Source: Synechococcus sp. PROS-U-1 (lineage in GTDB: Bacteria > Cyanobacteriota > Cyanobacteriia > PCC-6307 > Cyanobiaceae). Taken from it: a stretch of 64,000 nucleotides of DNA. This document shows, piece by piece, positions 35,932 through 44,980 of this stretch. The notes under the pieces were generated by a model. That model made no database searches and had not been told where the DNA came from. It worked only from the letters and a program-made list of their open reading frames with translations. Position 1 is the first letter of the stretch, and every line of letters starts with the position of its first letter. A program made the position numbers and the translations under genes. The stretch lies in NCBI RefSeq assembly GCF_014279755.1, contig NZ_CP047951.1, positions 1,798,001 to 1,862,000 of the forward strand, in the 5' to 3' direction.

Positions 35932-37346
35932 TTCTTGCCCAGGCCCAGATCCTTGAGTTCCACCAGGAGATCGCCGAGCACCTTCTTGGCATCACCGAAC
36001 AACATCGAGGTATTGGCTAACTCGAACAGATCGTTCTTGATGCCGGAGTAACCAGCGCTCATGCCACGTTTCACCACAAATACCGTGCGGGCATCTTGCA
36101 CATCCAGCACGGGCATGCCGTAGAGCGGCGAATTGGGGTCGCTCTTGGCCTGGGGATTAACCACATCATTGGCACCCAGCACCAACACCACATCGGTGGC
36201 GGGGAACTCGGGATTGATCTGGTCCATCTCCTGAAGCTGCTCATAAGGCACATCCGCCTCAGCCAGAAGCACGTTCATGTGGCCGGGCATGCGACCAGCC
36301 ACAGGGTGGATGGCGTAGGCCACATCAATGCCGGCGCTTTCCAGCACACGGGTCACTTCCCGCAGCGTGTGCTGAGCCTGGGCCACAGCCAAGCCATAAC
36401 CAGGAACAATCACCACCCGTTCAGCAGCCTCCAGGGTGAGGGCGCATTCCTCGACGCTGCAGCTCGTGATGTTGGTGTATTCGCCACCACCACCTGTGGC
36501 AGTGGTCGCACCAAGAGCTCCACCAAACAGAACAGACACCAGAGAACGGTTCATGCCGTTGCACATCACCTGGGTGAGGATCAGGCCGGCGGCGCCGACC
36601 ATGGCACCCGCCACGATCAGCAACTGGCTTCCCACCACGAAACCGGCGGCGGCCGCAGCCACCCCCGAGTAGCTGTTCAGCAGCGAGATCACCACGGGCA
36701 TATCGGCCCCGCCGATTGGCAGCGTCACCCCGATGCCCAGCAGGCCGGAGGCCACCATCAGAAGCCAGAGGCCAGTGCCTGATTCAGCGTTGCGCAGCAT
36801 CTCAATGGCACCCACGAGGGATGCCACCGCCAGCGCGATGTTGACGACATGGCGGCCCTTGCTTTGCATCCAGGCCGGCGTGGACAGCCAGCCCTGCAAC
36901 TTGGCCATGGCCACGATGGAGCCGGTGAAGGTAATCGCGCCCACAAAGACAGACACAACGATGGACACCACAGCCACAGGGCCTGCAGCATCAAGGGCCA
37001 CCGGATAGAGAGCAGCAGCCAGTGCCACCAGCAATGACGACATGCCACCGCAGCCATTGAAGAGGGCGACCGTCTCCGGCATCGAGGTCATCGGCACCCG
37101 CTGGGCGGTGATGGCTCCAAGCACACCACCCACCAACGTTCCGGCAATGATCCAGGCCCAGGCCGCGCTGCTGATGCCAGTCGTGCCGAGATAGTTGATC
37201 AGCAGACCAAGCACCGCGAGGCCCATGGCGACAGCCGCCAGCTGATTGGCACCCCGGGCTGAACGCACCTTAGAGAGCCCCTTGATGCCGAGGGCCAGCA
37301 ACAGAACCGCAACCAGCTCAATCGCGTATTTGAGAAGGTCAGACAT
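35928..37346 (-). CDS. pntB: NAD(P) transhydrogenase subunit beta
   Basis: A 472-residue membrane subunit. About nine spans in the first 260 residues form part of the proton channel. The C-terminal domain III binds NADP(H) with VIVPGYGLAVAQAQ, YAIHPVAGRMPGHMNVLLAEA and DVVLVLGANDVVNPQAKSDP. Together with the two alpha parts it couples proton motive force to NADP reduction by NADH. It lies directly after pntA2. Confidence 0.97.
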   Translation of the reverse strand: MSDLLKYAIELVAVLLLALGIKGLSKVRSARGANQLAAVAMGLAVLGLLINYLGTTGISSAAWAWIIAGTLVGGVLGAITAQRVPMTSMPETVALFNGCGGMSSLLVALAAALYPVALDAAGPVAVVSIVVSVFVGAITFTGSIVAMAKLQGWLSTPAWMQSKGRHVVNIALAVASLVGAIEMLRNAESGTGLWLLMVASGLLGIGVTLPIGGADMPVVISLLNSYSGVAAAAAGFVVGSQLLIVAGAMVGAAGLILTQVMCNGMNRSLVSVLFGGALGATTATGGGGEYTNITSCSVEECALTLEAAERVVIVPGYGLAVAQAQHTLREVTRVLESAGIDVAYAIHPVAGRMPGHMNVLLAEADVPYEQLQEMDQINPEFPATDVVLVLGANDVVNPQAKSDPNSPLYGMPVLDVQDARTVFVVKRGMSAGYSGIKNDLFELANTSMLFGDAKKVLGDLLVELKDLGLGKK

Positions 37347-37642
37347 CAGCGGTTCTCCTTGCGAGCAGGCTTGCGGCTGAACATGGCCAGCATGCGGTCG
37401 GTCACGAGGAAGCCCCCGATCACGTTGAACAGGGCAAAGCCCAGCGAGACGGAACCGAGCAGCAACACCACGGTGTTATCGCCGGCCTTGATGATGGCGG
37501 TGAGTGCTGCCAAGACGGTGATGCCCGAGATGGCATTCGCGCCACTCATCAATGGAGTGTGCAGGGTTGGAGGGACCTTGCCGATCAGCTCGAGCCCAAG
37601 CAGGCTGCCAAGCAGAAGAACCCAGAGAAATTCAACAAACAT
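37346..37642 (-). CDS. pntA2: NAD(P) transhydrogenase subunit alpha, part 2 (membrane)
   Basis: A 98-residue subunit with three membrane spans, corresponding to the C-terminal domain II of a single-chain PntA. The split alpha subunit (alpha1 plus alpha2) is the usual form in cyanobacteria and Rhodospirillum. Its start abuts the alpha1 stop and its stop abuts the pntB start. Confidence 0.95.
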   Translation of the reverse strand: MFVEFLWVLLLGSLLGLELIGKVPPTLHTPLMSGANAISGITVLAALTAIIKAGDNTVVLLLGSVSLGFALFNVIGGFLVTDRMLAMFSRKPARKENR

Positions 37643-38781
37643 CAGTTGGCACCTGGGGTAAGGACATCGCCACGACGGATGCTGCCGTCCTGGGCGATCA
37701 GACAGCCAGCGATCAGTTCATCATCGGGATCGAGGTTGAGGACACCGTCCTTGAGGGTGGGCTCCAAAAGAGCCACGAGATTGCGGGCGTAGAGCGCACT
37801 GGCGTGATTGGGAACGCTGCAGGGCAGATCATTGCCGCCGATCAGCTTCACACCTTTGCGGTCGACGGTCTGACCAGGCACGGTGTCGGCACAATTGCCA
37901 CCCTGGGCCACCGCCAGGTCAACCACCACTGCGCCTGGACGCATCCGATCGAGCATGTCTTCACTGATCAGGCGAGGAGCTCGGCGACCGGGCACCTGGG
38001 CCGTACAGATGGCCACATCGGCCTCAGCCAGTTGATCGGACAGCTGCTGTCGCTGAGCAGCCAGGAATGCATCGGAGGCCTGTTTGGCATAACCGCCGGA
38101 TTCAGCAGGCTTGTCTTCCAACTCAGGTGGCTCAATGAAACGGGCGCCGAGCGATTCAACCTGCTCTTTGACCGCCGGCCTGATGTCACTGACATAGACG
38201 ACTGCACCGAGGCGGCGGGCTGTGGCGACCGCTTGAAGGCCCGCCACACCAGCTCCGAGAATCACCACCTTGGCCGGTTGAACGGTGCCCGCGGCCGTCA
38301 TCAGCATCGGGAAGTAACGATCCAGAGCAGCGGAAGCCAGCAACACCGACTTGTAGCCAGCGATGTTGGCCTGGGAGGACAAAGCATCCGCAGACTGAGC
38401 CCGGCTGATCCGCGGCAGCAGCTCGAGCGCCATGGCAGAGAGACCGCCGCGCTGAAGGCCTGCCGTTAGGTCTTCGTTGGCGTAGGGGGAGAGCAGACCA
38501 ACCACCAACGCTCCCTGGCGAAGGCGGGCTAGGCCCGCTGCGCTCGGCGATTGAACACAGAGCAGAACATCCGCCTGAGTCCAGGCCGATGCATCTCCGG
38601 CATGGATCAAATCCGCACCCTGCTCGGCATAAGCCTCATCGAGGTAGCCGGAGGCTTTACCGGCTCCACGTTCGACTGCCACATTGCAGCCCAACGAAAT
38701 AAATTTTTTGACCGTGTCGGGCGTTGCCGCAACCCGGGTTTCTTCCGGTGTCGACTCCACCGGTATCAGAAGTCTGGGCAA
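37642..38781 (-). CDS. pntA1: NAD(P) transhydrogenase subunit alpha, part 1 (NAD-binding)
   Basis: A 379-residue soluble domain I that binds NAD(H), with the AlaDH/PNT signature: N-terminal IPVESTPEETRVAATPDTVKKFISLG and a Rossmann motif VVILGAGVAGLQAVATARRLGA. The TTG at 38781 gives MPRLLIPVES, the standard N-terminus; a GTG at 38796 would add five residues. First gene of the operon pntA1-pntA2-pntB-hydrolase. A perfect palindrome lies upstream at 38837-38852. Confidence 0.93.
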   Translation of the reverse strand: MPRLLIPVESTPEETRVAATPDTVKKFISLGCNVAVERGAGKASGYLDEAYAEQGADLIHAGDASAWTQADVLLCVQSPSAAGLARLRQGALVVGLLSPYANEDLTAGLQRGGLSAMALELLPRISRAQSADALSSQANIAGYKSVLLASAALDRYFPMLMTAAGTVQPAKVVILGAGVAGLQAVATARRLGAVVYVSDIRPAVKEQVESLGARFIEPPELEDKPAESGGYAKQASDAFLAAQRQQLSDQLAEADVAICTAQVPGRRAPRLISEDMLDRMRPGAVVVDLAVAQGGNCADTVPGQTVDRKGVKLIGGNDLPCSVPNHASALYARNLVALLEPTLKDGVLNLDPDDELIAGCLIAQDGSIRRGDVLTPGAN

Positions 38782-38836
38782 GGGGAACACAACCACCGAC
38801 CCAAGTCAGGTTACTTACGGGGTCACCCTCTCGCCA

Positions 38837-38852
38837 TCAGGAAGCTTCCTGA
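38837..38852. promoter_or_regulatory. Perfect 16-bp palindrome between pntA1 and the 38910 gene
   Basis: TCAGGAAGCTTCCTGA is its own reverse complement. It lies 55 bp upstream of pntA1 and 57 bp upstream of the divergent gene, where a dimeric regulator would bind. No terminator-like T run follows. The regulator is not identifiable. Confidence 0.5.
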
Positions 38853-38909
38853 AGAAAGCCCCCCTCTTCTGTTGCTCTTGCTACGTGAAGTGCATCCTCT
38901 GTGCTCCTC

Positions 38910-39488
38910 ATGGGTCTCAGCGCAATCGAGTGTCCCGACGGCCTCTGCCACAGCCACCACGGCGGCCACGCCGTTGAACGAGAAACCATGCAGTCCACCC
39001 TCCAGTTGCACGGCAAGGACTGGTGTGAACGGCTGGCGGAGCGGATCTATGAAATTTCCGTCGACACCTTCTCCCAAAGCGTGATGCCGAGCCTGCACAC
39101 GGCCGGCTGGCAGCGGCGGCACCTCGACTGGGAGTTCAAGCTGAATGACGGCGAAAGCGAGCCCGATCGAACCCTGGTCGACGGGATGATCAACGCCACG
39201 GAAAGCTTTCTGCGCAGCAGCGAAGTGCATCGCCTGTTCATTCAGGAACTCGTGCAGGGCACGTTCGCGGAAGCGGAGAACGATGACCTGCGCATTCAGG
39301 CGGTCCGCACCCTTGTGGAGACCGAAATCGTGGCGATGCTTGAGGAACGCCGGGAGGAGCTGCTGGATCGTCTCGCTCAGCAGATGCTGAACTCCGCGAA
39401 GGGAGATTTCAAGGCCGCTCGTTCCGCCTCAGAAGAGGCCTTAATGGAAGTGGAACACTTGGTGGTCAACCACGCCGAAGCGCTCTGA
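38910..39488 (+). CDS. Unknown soluble helical protein
   Basis: A 192-residue protein, rich in Glu, Leu and Arg, with long predicted helices (about 50-190) and a C-terminal acidic helix ending MEVEHLVVNHAEAL. A His/Cys cluster (CPDGLCHSHHGGH, about residues 8-20) near the N-terminus could bind a metal, but may not be part of the core. ATG 38910 is used; ATG 38988 (MQSTLQ) would drop that cluster. Divergent from pntA1. Family not recognised. Confidence 0.65.
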   Translation: MGLSAIECPDGLCHSHHGGHAVERETMQSTLQLHGKDWCERLAERIYEISVDTFSQSVMPSLHTAGWQRRHLDWEFKLNDGESEPDRTLVDGMINATESFLRSSEVHRLFIQELVQGTFAEAENDDLRIQAVRTLVETEIVAMLEERREELLDRLAQQMLNSAKGDFKAARSASEEALMEVEHLVVNHAEAL

Positions 39489-39522
39489 AGCAAAGGCTTT
39501 AACGCCAGAACGTGCTGCCGAA

Positions 39523-39699
39523 TCACACGATCGGCAGCACTTCCTGTTCAAGGCCAAGGGCCCAGCTCAGCTCTCCGCGGCGATGCAGAACGCGCGCTCG
39601 AAGAATCAGTGGGTCGATGTCGCAATCGAGTTCCCAACAGCCATCCAGTTGATCGCGATGCTGATCGAGGGGGCTGCTGAAGGAAGAGCGTTGGGCCAT
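39523..39699 (-). CDS. Small protein of unknown function
   Basis: A 58-residue protein (MAQRSSFSSPLDQHRDQLDGCWELDCDIDPLILRARVLHRRG in its first part) with no signal peptide. Codon use (third-position C/G) looks like coding sequence and no other gene occupies the strand. The ATG at 39699 is used. Not recognised; it may be a false positive. Confidence 0.45.
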   Translation of the reverse strand: MAQRSSFSSPLDQHRDQLDGCWELDCDIDPLILRARVLHRRGELSWALGLEQEVLPIV

Positions 39700-39823
39700 G
39701 GCGATGGGCGGGACCCGATCCCGATGGAGCTGATGGCCGGACGGTAGAGATGCCACGGCGCAAAGGAATGGTTAAAAAGACTCAATCTTCCCGAGAGGCG
39801 ATATCTCAGCCGTCAGCTTCAAC

Positions 39824-41254
39824 CTGCCGTCCAAGGTCGACCCCGATCGCGACACAGTCCCTGTCCAACCGAGGCAGTGGCAGCTGCAGCTGATTCAGCT
39901 CCTGCGACGAAGGCTTGAACTTCAGGGCAGCAGCCGCGACCTTCTTGTGTTTGCAGGCCCAGGAGCGGGGAAAACACTGGGTGCCCTGCTGGGATTCCGC
40001 GCGATGCGGGATCAAGGCCGGCTGAACCATTTCGTGGTCTTCTGCCACCGAACCTCAATCCTGAATCAATGGAAATCAGCCGCTGCTCGTCTCGGCTTGC
40101 GCCTGGAGGAGTGGCCTTGCACGCCGGAAGAAAGCGATGGGGCAGACGGCCTTTTGGTGACATATCAGGGTGCCGGTCGGCAATGCGACGCGCTGCTGAC
40201 ACTGCTCGATCAACGGGGCGCCAGCACCTGTATGGCGATCGCCGATGAAGCGCACCATCTCGGGGTGGATCCCGATGAACCGGACGCAACAGCCTGGGGA
40301 CAGACCTTTCTGGAGCTGACCAACACCATCAGCCTGCGTCTGGGACTCACAGGAACCCCCTTTCGTGCCGACAACCTGGGGTTCTGCGCCGCCCGTCGAA
40401 TCCGGGTTCAACTGGACGACGGTGGCTGGGTCGAGCAGATCCGTCCGGATCTCTGCGTGGAACCAAGGGACCTGATCGCGGCAGGGGATGTCCGCCCCCT
40501 GGAGTTCCGCTTTCAGGATGGCTGGGTTGAACACAGCCGTGAGGGGCACCCCGACCGCGACGTTTCCCCCCTTTCGTCCGAACAGCGGGAAAGCTGGCGT
40601 GCTCGCAACCTGCGTCGCGCCATACGCCTAGCCGACAGCAGCAGCATTGGCCAGCAGGTGCTGCTGAGAGCGCAGCAGAAACTGAATCAACTTCAGGAGC
40701 GTCAGCCACAGTCAGCTGGCCTTGTCATCGCCCGCGACATCAATCACGCCGAGGCCATCAGCCGGGTGTTGATTGAAGACGGCAACCGGGTGGAGCTGAT
40801 TCATTCCCAGAGCCCCCAAGCGACGGAACGCTTGAACGCCTTCCAAAGCGGGAGTGCCGATTGGCTTGTGAGCATTGACATGTGCGCGGAAGGCTTTGAT
40901 GCACCACGCCTAAGGGTGGTTGCCTATCTGACCACCGTTGTGACCCGCAGCCGTTTTGTGCAGGGCATCACCCGGGCTGTACGGATGACACCGGAGCTTG
41001 CCGCCTGCGAAGCCATCCCCCGAGAGGCCTCCTTCGTTTTCGCTCCGGCGGACCCTCTGCTGATGGACTACGCACGGTCGTGGTCTGTGGCCGAGCCCTA
41101 CGTGCTGCGCCCGCAGGAGCAGGACGCACAAGATGAGCTACCGGGAGTGGGGCCATGGCGCGGCCCGAGCCTTCCCCTGGAGGCAGTTGAAGACGGCGCT
41201 GGCGAGGTGATCCGACTCAAAACGCCCGAATTGCCCGCTTTTTTGCAGCGCTGA
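39824..41254 (+). CDS. DEAD/DEAH-box superfamily II helicase-like ATPase
   Basis: Superfamily II motor: motif I FAGPGAGKTLGAL (39950-39988), motif II DEAH (IADEAHHLGVD), motif III-like LGLTGTPFRADN, and C-terminal motifs near VSIDMCAEGFDAPRLR and VQGITRAVRM. The Q-motif-like PRQWQLQLIQLL lies upstream of motif I. The only standard start in frame (GTG 39947) cuts the protein at motif I, so it is not credible. In-frame coding extends back to 39776 after a TAA at 39773; I list the CTG at 39824 as a plausible start (about 476 residues), with ATC 39803 as an alternative. Role (DNA or RNA) unknown. Confidence 0.7.
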   Translation: MPSKVDPDRDTVPVQPRQWQLQLIQLLRRRLELQGSSRDLLVFAGPGAGKTLGALLGFRAMRDQGRLNHFVVFCHRTSILNQWKSAAARLGLRLEEWPCTPEESDGADGLLVTYQGAGRQCDALLTLLDQRGASTCMAIADEAHHLGVDPDEPDATAWGQTFLELTNTISLRLGLTGTPFRADNLGFCAARRIRVQLDDGGWVEQIRPDLCVEPRDLIAAGDVRPLEFRFQDGWVEHSREGHPDRDVSPLSSEQRESWRARNLRRAIRLADSSSIGQQVLLRAQQKLNQLQERQPQSAGLVIARDINHAEAISRVLIEDGNRVELIHSQSPQATERLNAFQSGSADWLVSIDMCAEGFDAPRLRVVAYLTTVVTRSRFVQGITRAVRMTPELAACEAIPREASFVFAPADPLLMDYARSWSVAEPYVLRPQEQDAQDELPGVGPWRGPSLPLEAVEDGAGEVIRLKTPELPAFLQR

Positions 41255-41351
41255 ACACAGCTTTGGTCAGAGGAAAATGCGAATTTGTGCGAATGGATGG
41301 GCCGAAAGGGACCTCCGATCCGCCAACCTGATCAACATCGAGGAATCAGTC

Positions 41352-41600
41352 ATGGATGCCGCAATGGAACGCCGAGTCATCGTTGCAAGCGGCTGGGCAT
41401 CCACGCGCATCGCAGTCCTGGACAGGGAAGAGCGCTATGAAGACAGTTACGCGATAACGCAGGAATTCTGCGAATGGATCACTTGCATGGGAGAAAATAT
41501 GGAGATGCTTGAGGCCAATGTTTTGGCCGTTCCACGCAACCCAAGCAAGCGTCGACCGATTCACGACCCCACATCCAACGATTCACAGGTCGAAATCTAA
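41352..41600 (+). CDS. Small protein of unknown function
   Basis: An 82-residue protein starting MDAAMERRVIVASGW, with a hydrophobic core strand and a Met/Glu-rich middle (CMGENMEMLEANV). No membrane span. ATG 41352 is used; the frame is open upstream to 41277 and a second ATG lies at 41361. It lies in the spacer between the helicase and NTRC. Not recognised. Confidence 0.5.
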   Translation: MDAAMERRVIVASGWASTRIAVLDREERYEDSYAITQEFCEWITCMGENMEMLEANVLAVPRNPSKRRPIHDPTSNDSQVEI

Positions 41601-41621
41601 AAACATCCTTAATTTCCCCTC

Positions 41622-41645
41622 AACCTGAGCCCACTCTTTCAGGTT
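41622..41645. promoter_or_regulatory. Hairpin upstream of NTRC
   Basis: AACCTGA (41622-41628) pairs with TCAGGTT (41639-41645) around a 10-nt loop, 61 bp before the GTG start. No T run follows. It could shape the NTRC leader or be incidental. Confidence 0.3.
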
Positions 41646-41706
41646 GTATGTCTCCACTCTCTCCAGCAGGGCTTTAGATTTAACTCATAGTCAGTTCGCT
41701 TTAGCA

Positions 41707-43089
41707 GTGGTTCAAAGCGGTTCGGAGCACGTCGAAAATCTGGTCGTCGTCGGTTCAGGTCCAGCTGGTTACACGGCAGCCATTTATGCAGCACGCGCCA
41801 ATCTGCAACCGCTGTTGATTACAGGTTTTCAACGTGGGGGTATTCCCGGCGGACAGTTGATGACCACCACTCACGTCGAGAATTTTCCAGGGTTTCCGGA
41901 TGGTGTACTCGGTCCTGACCTGATGGATCTGATGAAGTCCCAGGCTGTTCGTTGGGGCACCCACCTGCTGGAAGCTGATGCCGACAGCATTGACCTGACG
42001 TCGAAGCCTTATCGCATCGAGGTCGACGGTCAGACCATCCACACCCATGCCCTGGTGATCGCCACCGGAGCGAGTGCAAACCGTCTCAAACTTCCTTCAG
42101 AGAGTGCTTTTTGGAGCAAGGGCATCAGCGCCTGCGCAATCTGTGACGGGGCCACGCCGCAGTTCCGCAACGAGGAGCTTGCCGTGGTCGGCGGCGGAGA
42201 TTCCGCCTGCGAGGAAGCGGTGTACCTGACCAAATACGGAAGCCACGTCCATCTGGTGGTGCGCTCGGACCAACTCCGTGCCAGCGCAGCCATGGCTGAT
42301 CGGGTCTTGGCCAATGACGCCATCACCGTGCACTGGAACAGCGAGATCGTTGACGTCAGCGGAGATGAGTGGATGCAGTCGATGACCCTGCGGGATCGCA
42401 AAGAAGGCAGTTCCCAGAGCCTTGCTGTCAAAGGGCTCTTCTATGCCATCGGCCACACCCCCAACACTGATCTGCTTCAGGGGCAACTTGATCTCGATGA
42501 GAAGGGTTATCTGAAAACGGAATCGGGGCGTCCGGAAACGTCACTGGAGGGCGTCTTCGCTGCCGGCGATGTGGCTGATGCTGAATGGCGTCAGGGCATC
42601 ACCGCAGCGGGAAGTGGCTGCAAAGCAGCCTTGGCAGCAGAGCGCTGGCTAAGCCATCACAACCTGGCCACCCGGGTGCAACGCCAAGACGTGGAGCCAG
42701 CGGTGGCGGAACGTCCAGTCAACGTGGAGGTCACCACAGAAGCGACCTACGACCCTCAAGGTCTATGGCAGAAGGGAAGCTTTGCCCTGCGCAAGCTTTA
42801 TCACGACAGCACGAAGCCTCTGCTTGTGATCTATACCTCACCAAGCTGCGGCCCTTGCCACGTGCTGAAGCCTCAGCTGCGACGGGTGATCGAAGAGCTG
42901 AATGGATCTGCCCAGGCTGTTGTCATCGACATCGAAGCGGATCAGGAGATCGCCGAACAGGCTGGGGTCAATGGCACACCCACCATTCAGCTGTTCCACC
43001 AGAAAGCAATGGTGAAGCAATGGCGCGGCGTCAAGCAGCGCAGCGAATTCAAAGCTGCGATTGAATCCTGCCTTCAGGCTGCCGCCTGA
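41707..43089 (+). CDS. ntrC-like: NADPH-dependent thioredoxin reductase fused to thioredoxin (NTRC)
   Basis: A 460-residue fusion. The reductase part has the FAD motif [12 protein letters not shown] (near residues 15-26), the redox CAIC (143-146) and NADPH motif GGGDSA (162-167). The thioredoxin domain carries SCGPC (residues 380-384). NTRC lets NADPH, rather than ferredoxin, drive reduction of 2-Cys peroxiredoxins and other targets. GTG 41707 gives [18 protein letters not shown]; an in-frame start at 41644 would add 21 residues that look unlike the family. Confidence 0.9.
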   Translation: MVQSGSEHVENLVVVGSGPAGYTAAIYAARANLQPLLITGFQRGGIPGGQLMTTTHVENFPGFPDGVLGPDLMDLMKSQAVRWGTHLLEADADSIDLTSKPYRIEVDGQTIHTHALVIATGASANRLKLPSESAFWSKGISACAICDGATPQFRNEELAVVGGGDSACEEAVYLTKYGSHVHLVVRSDQLRASAAMADRVLANDAITVHWNSEIVDVSGDEWMQSMTLRDRKEGSSQSLAVKGLFYAIGHTPNTDLLQGQLDLDEKGYLKTESGRPETSLEGVFAAGDVADAEWRQGITAAGSGCKAALAAERWLSHHNLATRVQRQDVEPAVAERPVNVEVTTEATYDPQGLWQKGSFALRKLYHDSTKPLLVIYTSPSCGPCHVLKPQLRRVIEELNGSAQAVVIDIEADQEIAEQAGVNGTPTIQLFHQKAMVKQWRGVKQRSEFKAAIESCLQAAA

Positions 43090-43101
43090 GGGCAGCGGAC
43101 A

Positions 43102-43371
43102 TCAACGACGACGTGGCCCGCCGGGGCGGTTTCCGCCGGGACGACCACCAGGAGCACCCGCATTACGTTCGCGATAGGTGATGCGGCCACGGGTGAGGTC
43201 ATAGGGGCTGATTTCCACCAGAACCTTGTCACCAGCGAGCAATTTGATCCGAAACTTGGTGAGCTTTCCAGCGGCTCTGCAAAGGCATTGGTGGCCTGCA
43301 GGCTGCTCGAGGGTGACCAGATAGAACCCGTTTCCCTGTTCCTTCTCGATCACGCCCGAGGTTTCGATCAT
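43102..43371 (-). CDS. infA: Translation initiation factor IF-1
   Basis: An 89-residue OB-fold protein that binds the 30S A site. The core MIETSGVIEKEQGNGFYLVTLE...GDKVLVEISPYDLTRGRITYRER is clear. A 20-residue tail of Gly/Pro/Arg (GAPGGRPGGNRPGGPRRR) extends beyond the usual 72 residues, a feature seen in some cyanobacterial IF-1. Convergent with NTRC. Confidence 0.95.
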   Translation of the reverse strand: MIETSGVIEKEQGNGFYLVTLEQPAGHQCLCRAAGKLTKFRIKLLAGDKVLVEISPYDLTRGRITYRERNAGAPGGRPGGNRPGGPRRR

Positions 43372-43478
43372 GCGCCGGTGGCCAGTTCTGTCTTGCTGGT
43401 GTCAGTTTAGAAGGCCACTTGCTCCGCGCAGAGACAAGAGAGCCCTTAGGCTCCAACGCCGACCCCTCTCCCCCTGCC

Positions 43479-43571
43479 GTGATTCTTCCCCCGTTGAGCA
43501 TGGATCTCGGTCTGCTGCTGATCTCCGTCGGCGTGGTCAACCTGTGGAGGATGCGAGAGAACGCGAGCTGA
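43479..43571 (+). CDS. Candidate 30-residue membrane peptide
   Basis: GTG-started frame with a hydrophobic stretch MDLGLLLISVGVVNLW (from an internal ATG at 43500) followed by RMRENAS. It ends one base before the TTG start of the pseudouridine synthase, so it could be a translationally coupled leader or a single-span small protein. No support beyond the open frame and spacing. Confidence 0.3.
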   Translation: MILPPLSMDLGLLLISVGVVNLWRMRENAS

Positions 43572-43572
43572 C

Positions 43573-44220
43573 TTGACGACGCTGCTGCTGAACAAACCCT
43601 TCGGGGTGTTGAGTCAATTCACGCTGGAGGAGGGGAGCCGTTGGAGGTGCTTGAGTGACTTTGTTGACGTGCCCAAGGTCTACGCCGCCGGCCGGCTGGA
43701 TGCGGACAGCGAAGGACTGCTGATCCTCACCAGCAACGGGAAGCTGCAGCAACGCCTCACCGACCCACGCTTTGGCCATTGGCGCAGCTACTGGGCACAG
43801 GTGGAAGGCACGCCCAGCATCGAGCAGCTGCAACAACTTCGCGACGGCGTTGTCATTCAGGGCCGCCACACCTTGCCCGCGAAAGCGCAATTGCTTCAAG
43901 GGGAAGACCAACCGCAACTCGCCGACAGAACACCTCCGATTCGTTACCGCGCCGCAATCCCCACCAGCTGGCTGCAGCTCTCACTCACAGAGGGACGCAA
44001 TCGGCAGGTGCGTCGCATGACGGCCGCTGTCGGACTGCCGACATTGCGCTTGGTGCGTTGCTGGATTGACTTGATGGACCAGGGCCCACCGCTGGACCTG
44101 ACGGGACTTGAACCCGGGGAATGGCGCTCAGTGACAAGTGCTGAACAGGAGCGACTCAACCGGCTGATCAGCAGCAGGACGACACCTGCTCCACGGTGGG
44201 GAGGGCACCGACGAGGGTGA
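43573..44220 (+). CDS. rRNA pseudouridine synthase, RsuA/RluE family
   Basis: A 215-residue pseudouridine synthase lacking an S4 domain, as in RluE (23S psi2457). The catalytic Asp lies in GRLDADSEGLLIL, and EGRNRQVRRMTAAVGLPTLRLVR is the family core. The start is TTG 43573. Its 3' end overlaps the ArsM-like gene by 53 bp, tail to tail. Confidence 0.88.
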   Translation: MTTLLLNKPFGVLSQFTLEEGSRWRCLSDFVDVPKVYAAGRLDADSEGLLILTSNGKLQQRLTDPRFGHWRSYWAQVEGTPSIEQLQQLRDGVVIQGRHTLPAKAQLLQGEDQPQLADRTPPIRYRAAIPTSWLQLSLTEGRNRQVRRMTAAVGLPTLRLVRCWIDLMDQGPPLDLTGLEPGEWRSVTSAEQERLNRLISSRTTPAPRWGGHRRG

Positions 44221-44980
44221 CCGCGCGAAAGGCAATCCCTTCAACTTCACGCCAAGGCTTTTCGCTGCGCTCTGCATAGCGAACCTGCTCAAAACCAAGG
44301 GCCTCGAAGGCTTCCAAGAAATCCTGCTCCTGCCAGGCACCACTGATACAGCCACTCCAAAGATCAGGGTCCTGCTGCAAACGCTGAGGCACAACCCGAT
44401 CGCAGACGATGTCGCTAATAGCAACGCGGCCACCGGGGGCCAGAACCCGGCGAATGTTGGCGAGGAGTCTGTCGCGAGCTGACGGATTCACCAGGTTGAG
44501 CACACAGTTGCTCAGCACCACATCCATCGAGGCATCCGCAACCAGGGGCTCACCAGTGGCAGCTGGTGCATCAAGGGCTTCGATAGCTCCATCCAAAAAA
44601 CGGACGTTGTCAAACCCCACCGCTGAGGCCACGACTGGGATCGCCGCACGGGACAGCGCAAGCATGTCGGCGTTGCGATCCACACCAGTGACACTGCCGG
44701 ATCTTCCGACAATTTGACTGCAGATAAAAGCATTTTTGCCGCTGCCGCTACCCAGATCCAGCACGCGATCACCCTGCTTCACCCATCGGGTGGGATCACC
44801 ACAGCCGTAATCCCGCTCAACGACAGCATCCGGAATCACATGCAGCAGGGCAGGGTCGAAACCGACCGGGGTGCACAGGCATGCCTCCTGATGTTGCGCC
44901 GCAGCTCCATAACGGGCTTCGACAGCTTGGGTTTGATCCAGTGACTGGGGCTCCGGCGAAGGACAGCAGGACTCAGCCAT
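44168..44980 (-). CDS. arsM: ArsM-like arsenite methyltransferase
   Basis: A 270-residue SAM methyltransferase. Motif I DLGSGSGKNAF (75-85) is clear. Cys60 (YGCGDP), Cys193 (SDIVCDRV) and Cys211 (SGCISGAW) sit where ArsM enzymes place their arsenite-binding cysteines, with further Cys pairs at 5-6, 34/36 and 269-270. ArsM methylates As(III) to volatile or less toxic forms. The downstream neighbour in this direction is rluE-like; the 71-residue gene upstream overlaps its start. Arsenic specificity is inferred from the Cys positions. Confidence 0.82.
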   Translation of the reverse strand: MAESCCPSPEPQSLDQTQAVEARYGAAAQHQEACLCTPVGFDPALLHVIPDAVVERDYGCGDPTRWVKQGDRVLDLGSGSGKNAFICSQIVGRSGSVTGVDRNADMLALSRAAIPVVASAVGFDNVRFLDGAIEALDAPAATGEPLVADASMDVVLSNCVLNLVNPSARDRLLANIRRVLAPGGRVAISDIVCDRVVPQRLQQDPDLWSGCISGAWQEQDFLEAFEALGFEQVRYAERSEKPWREVEGIAFRAVTLVGALPTVEQVSSCC

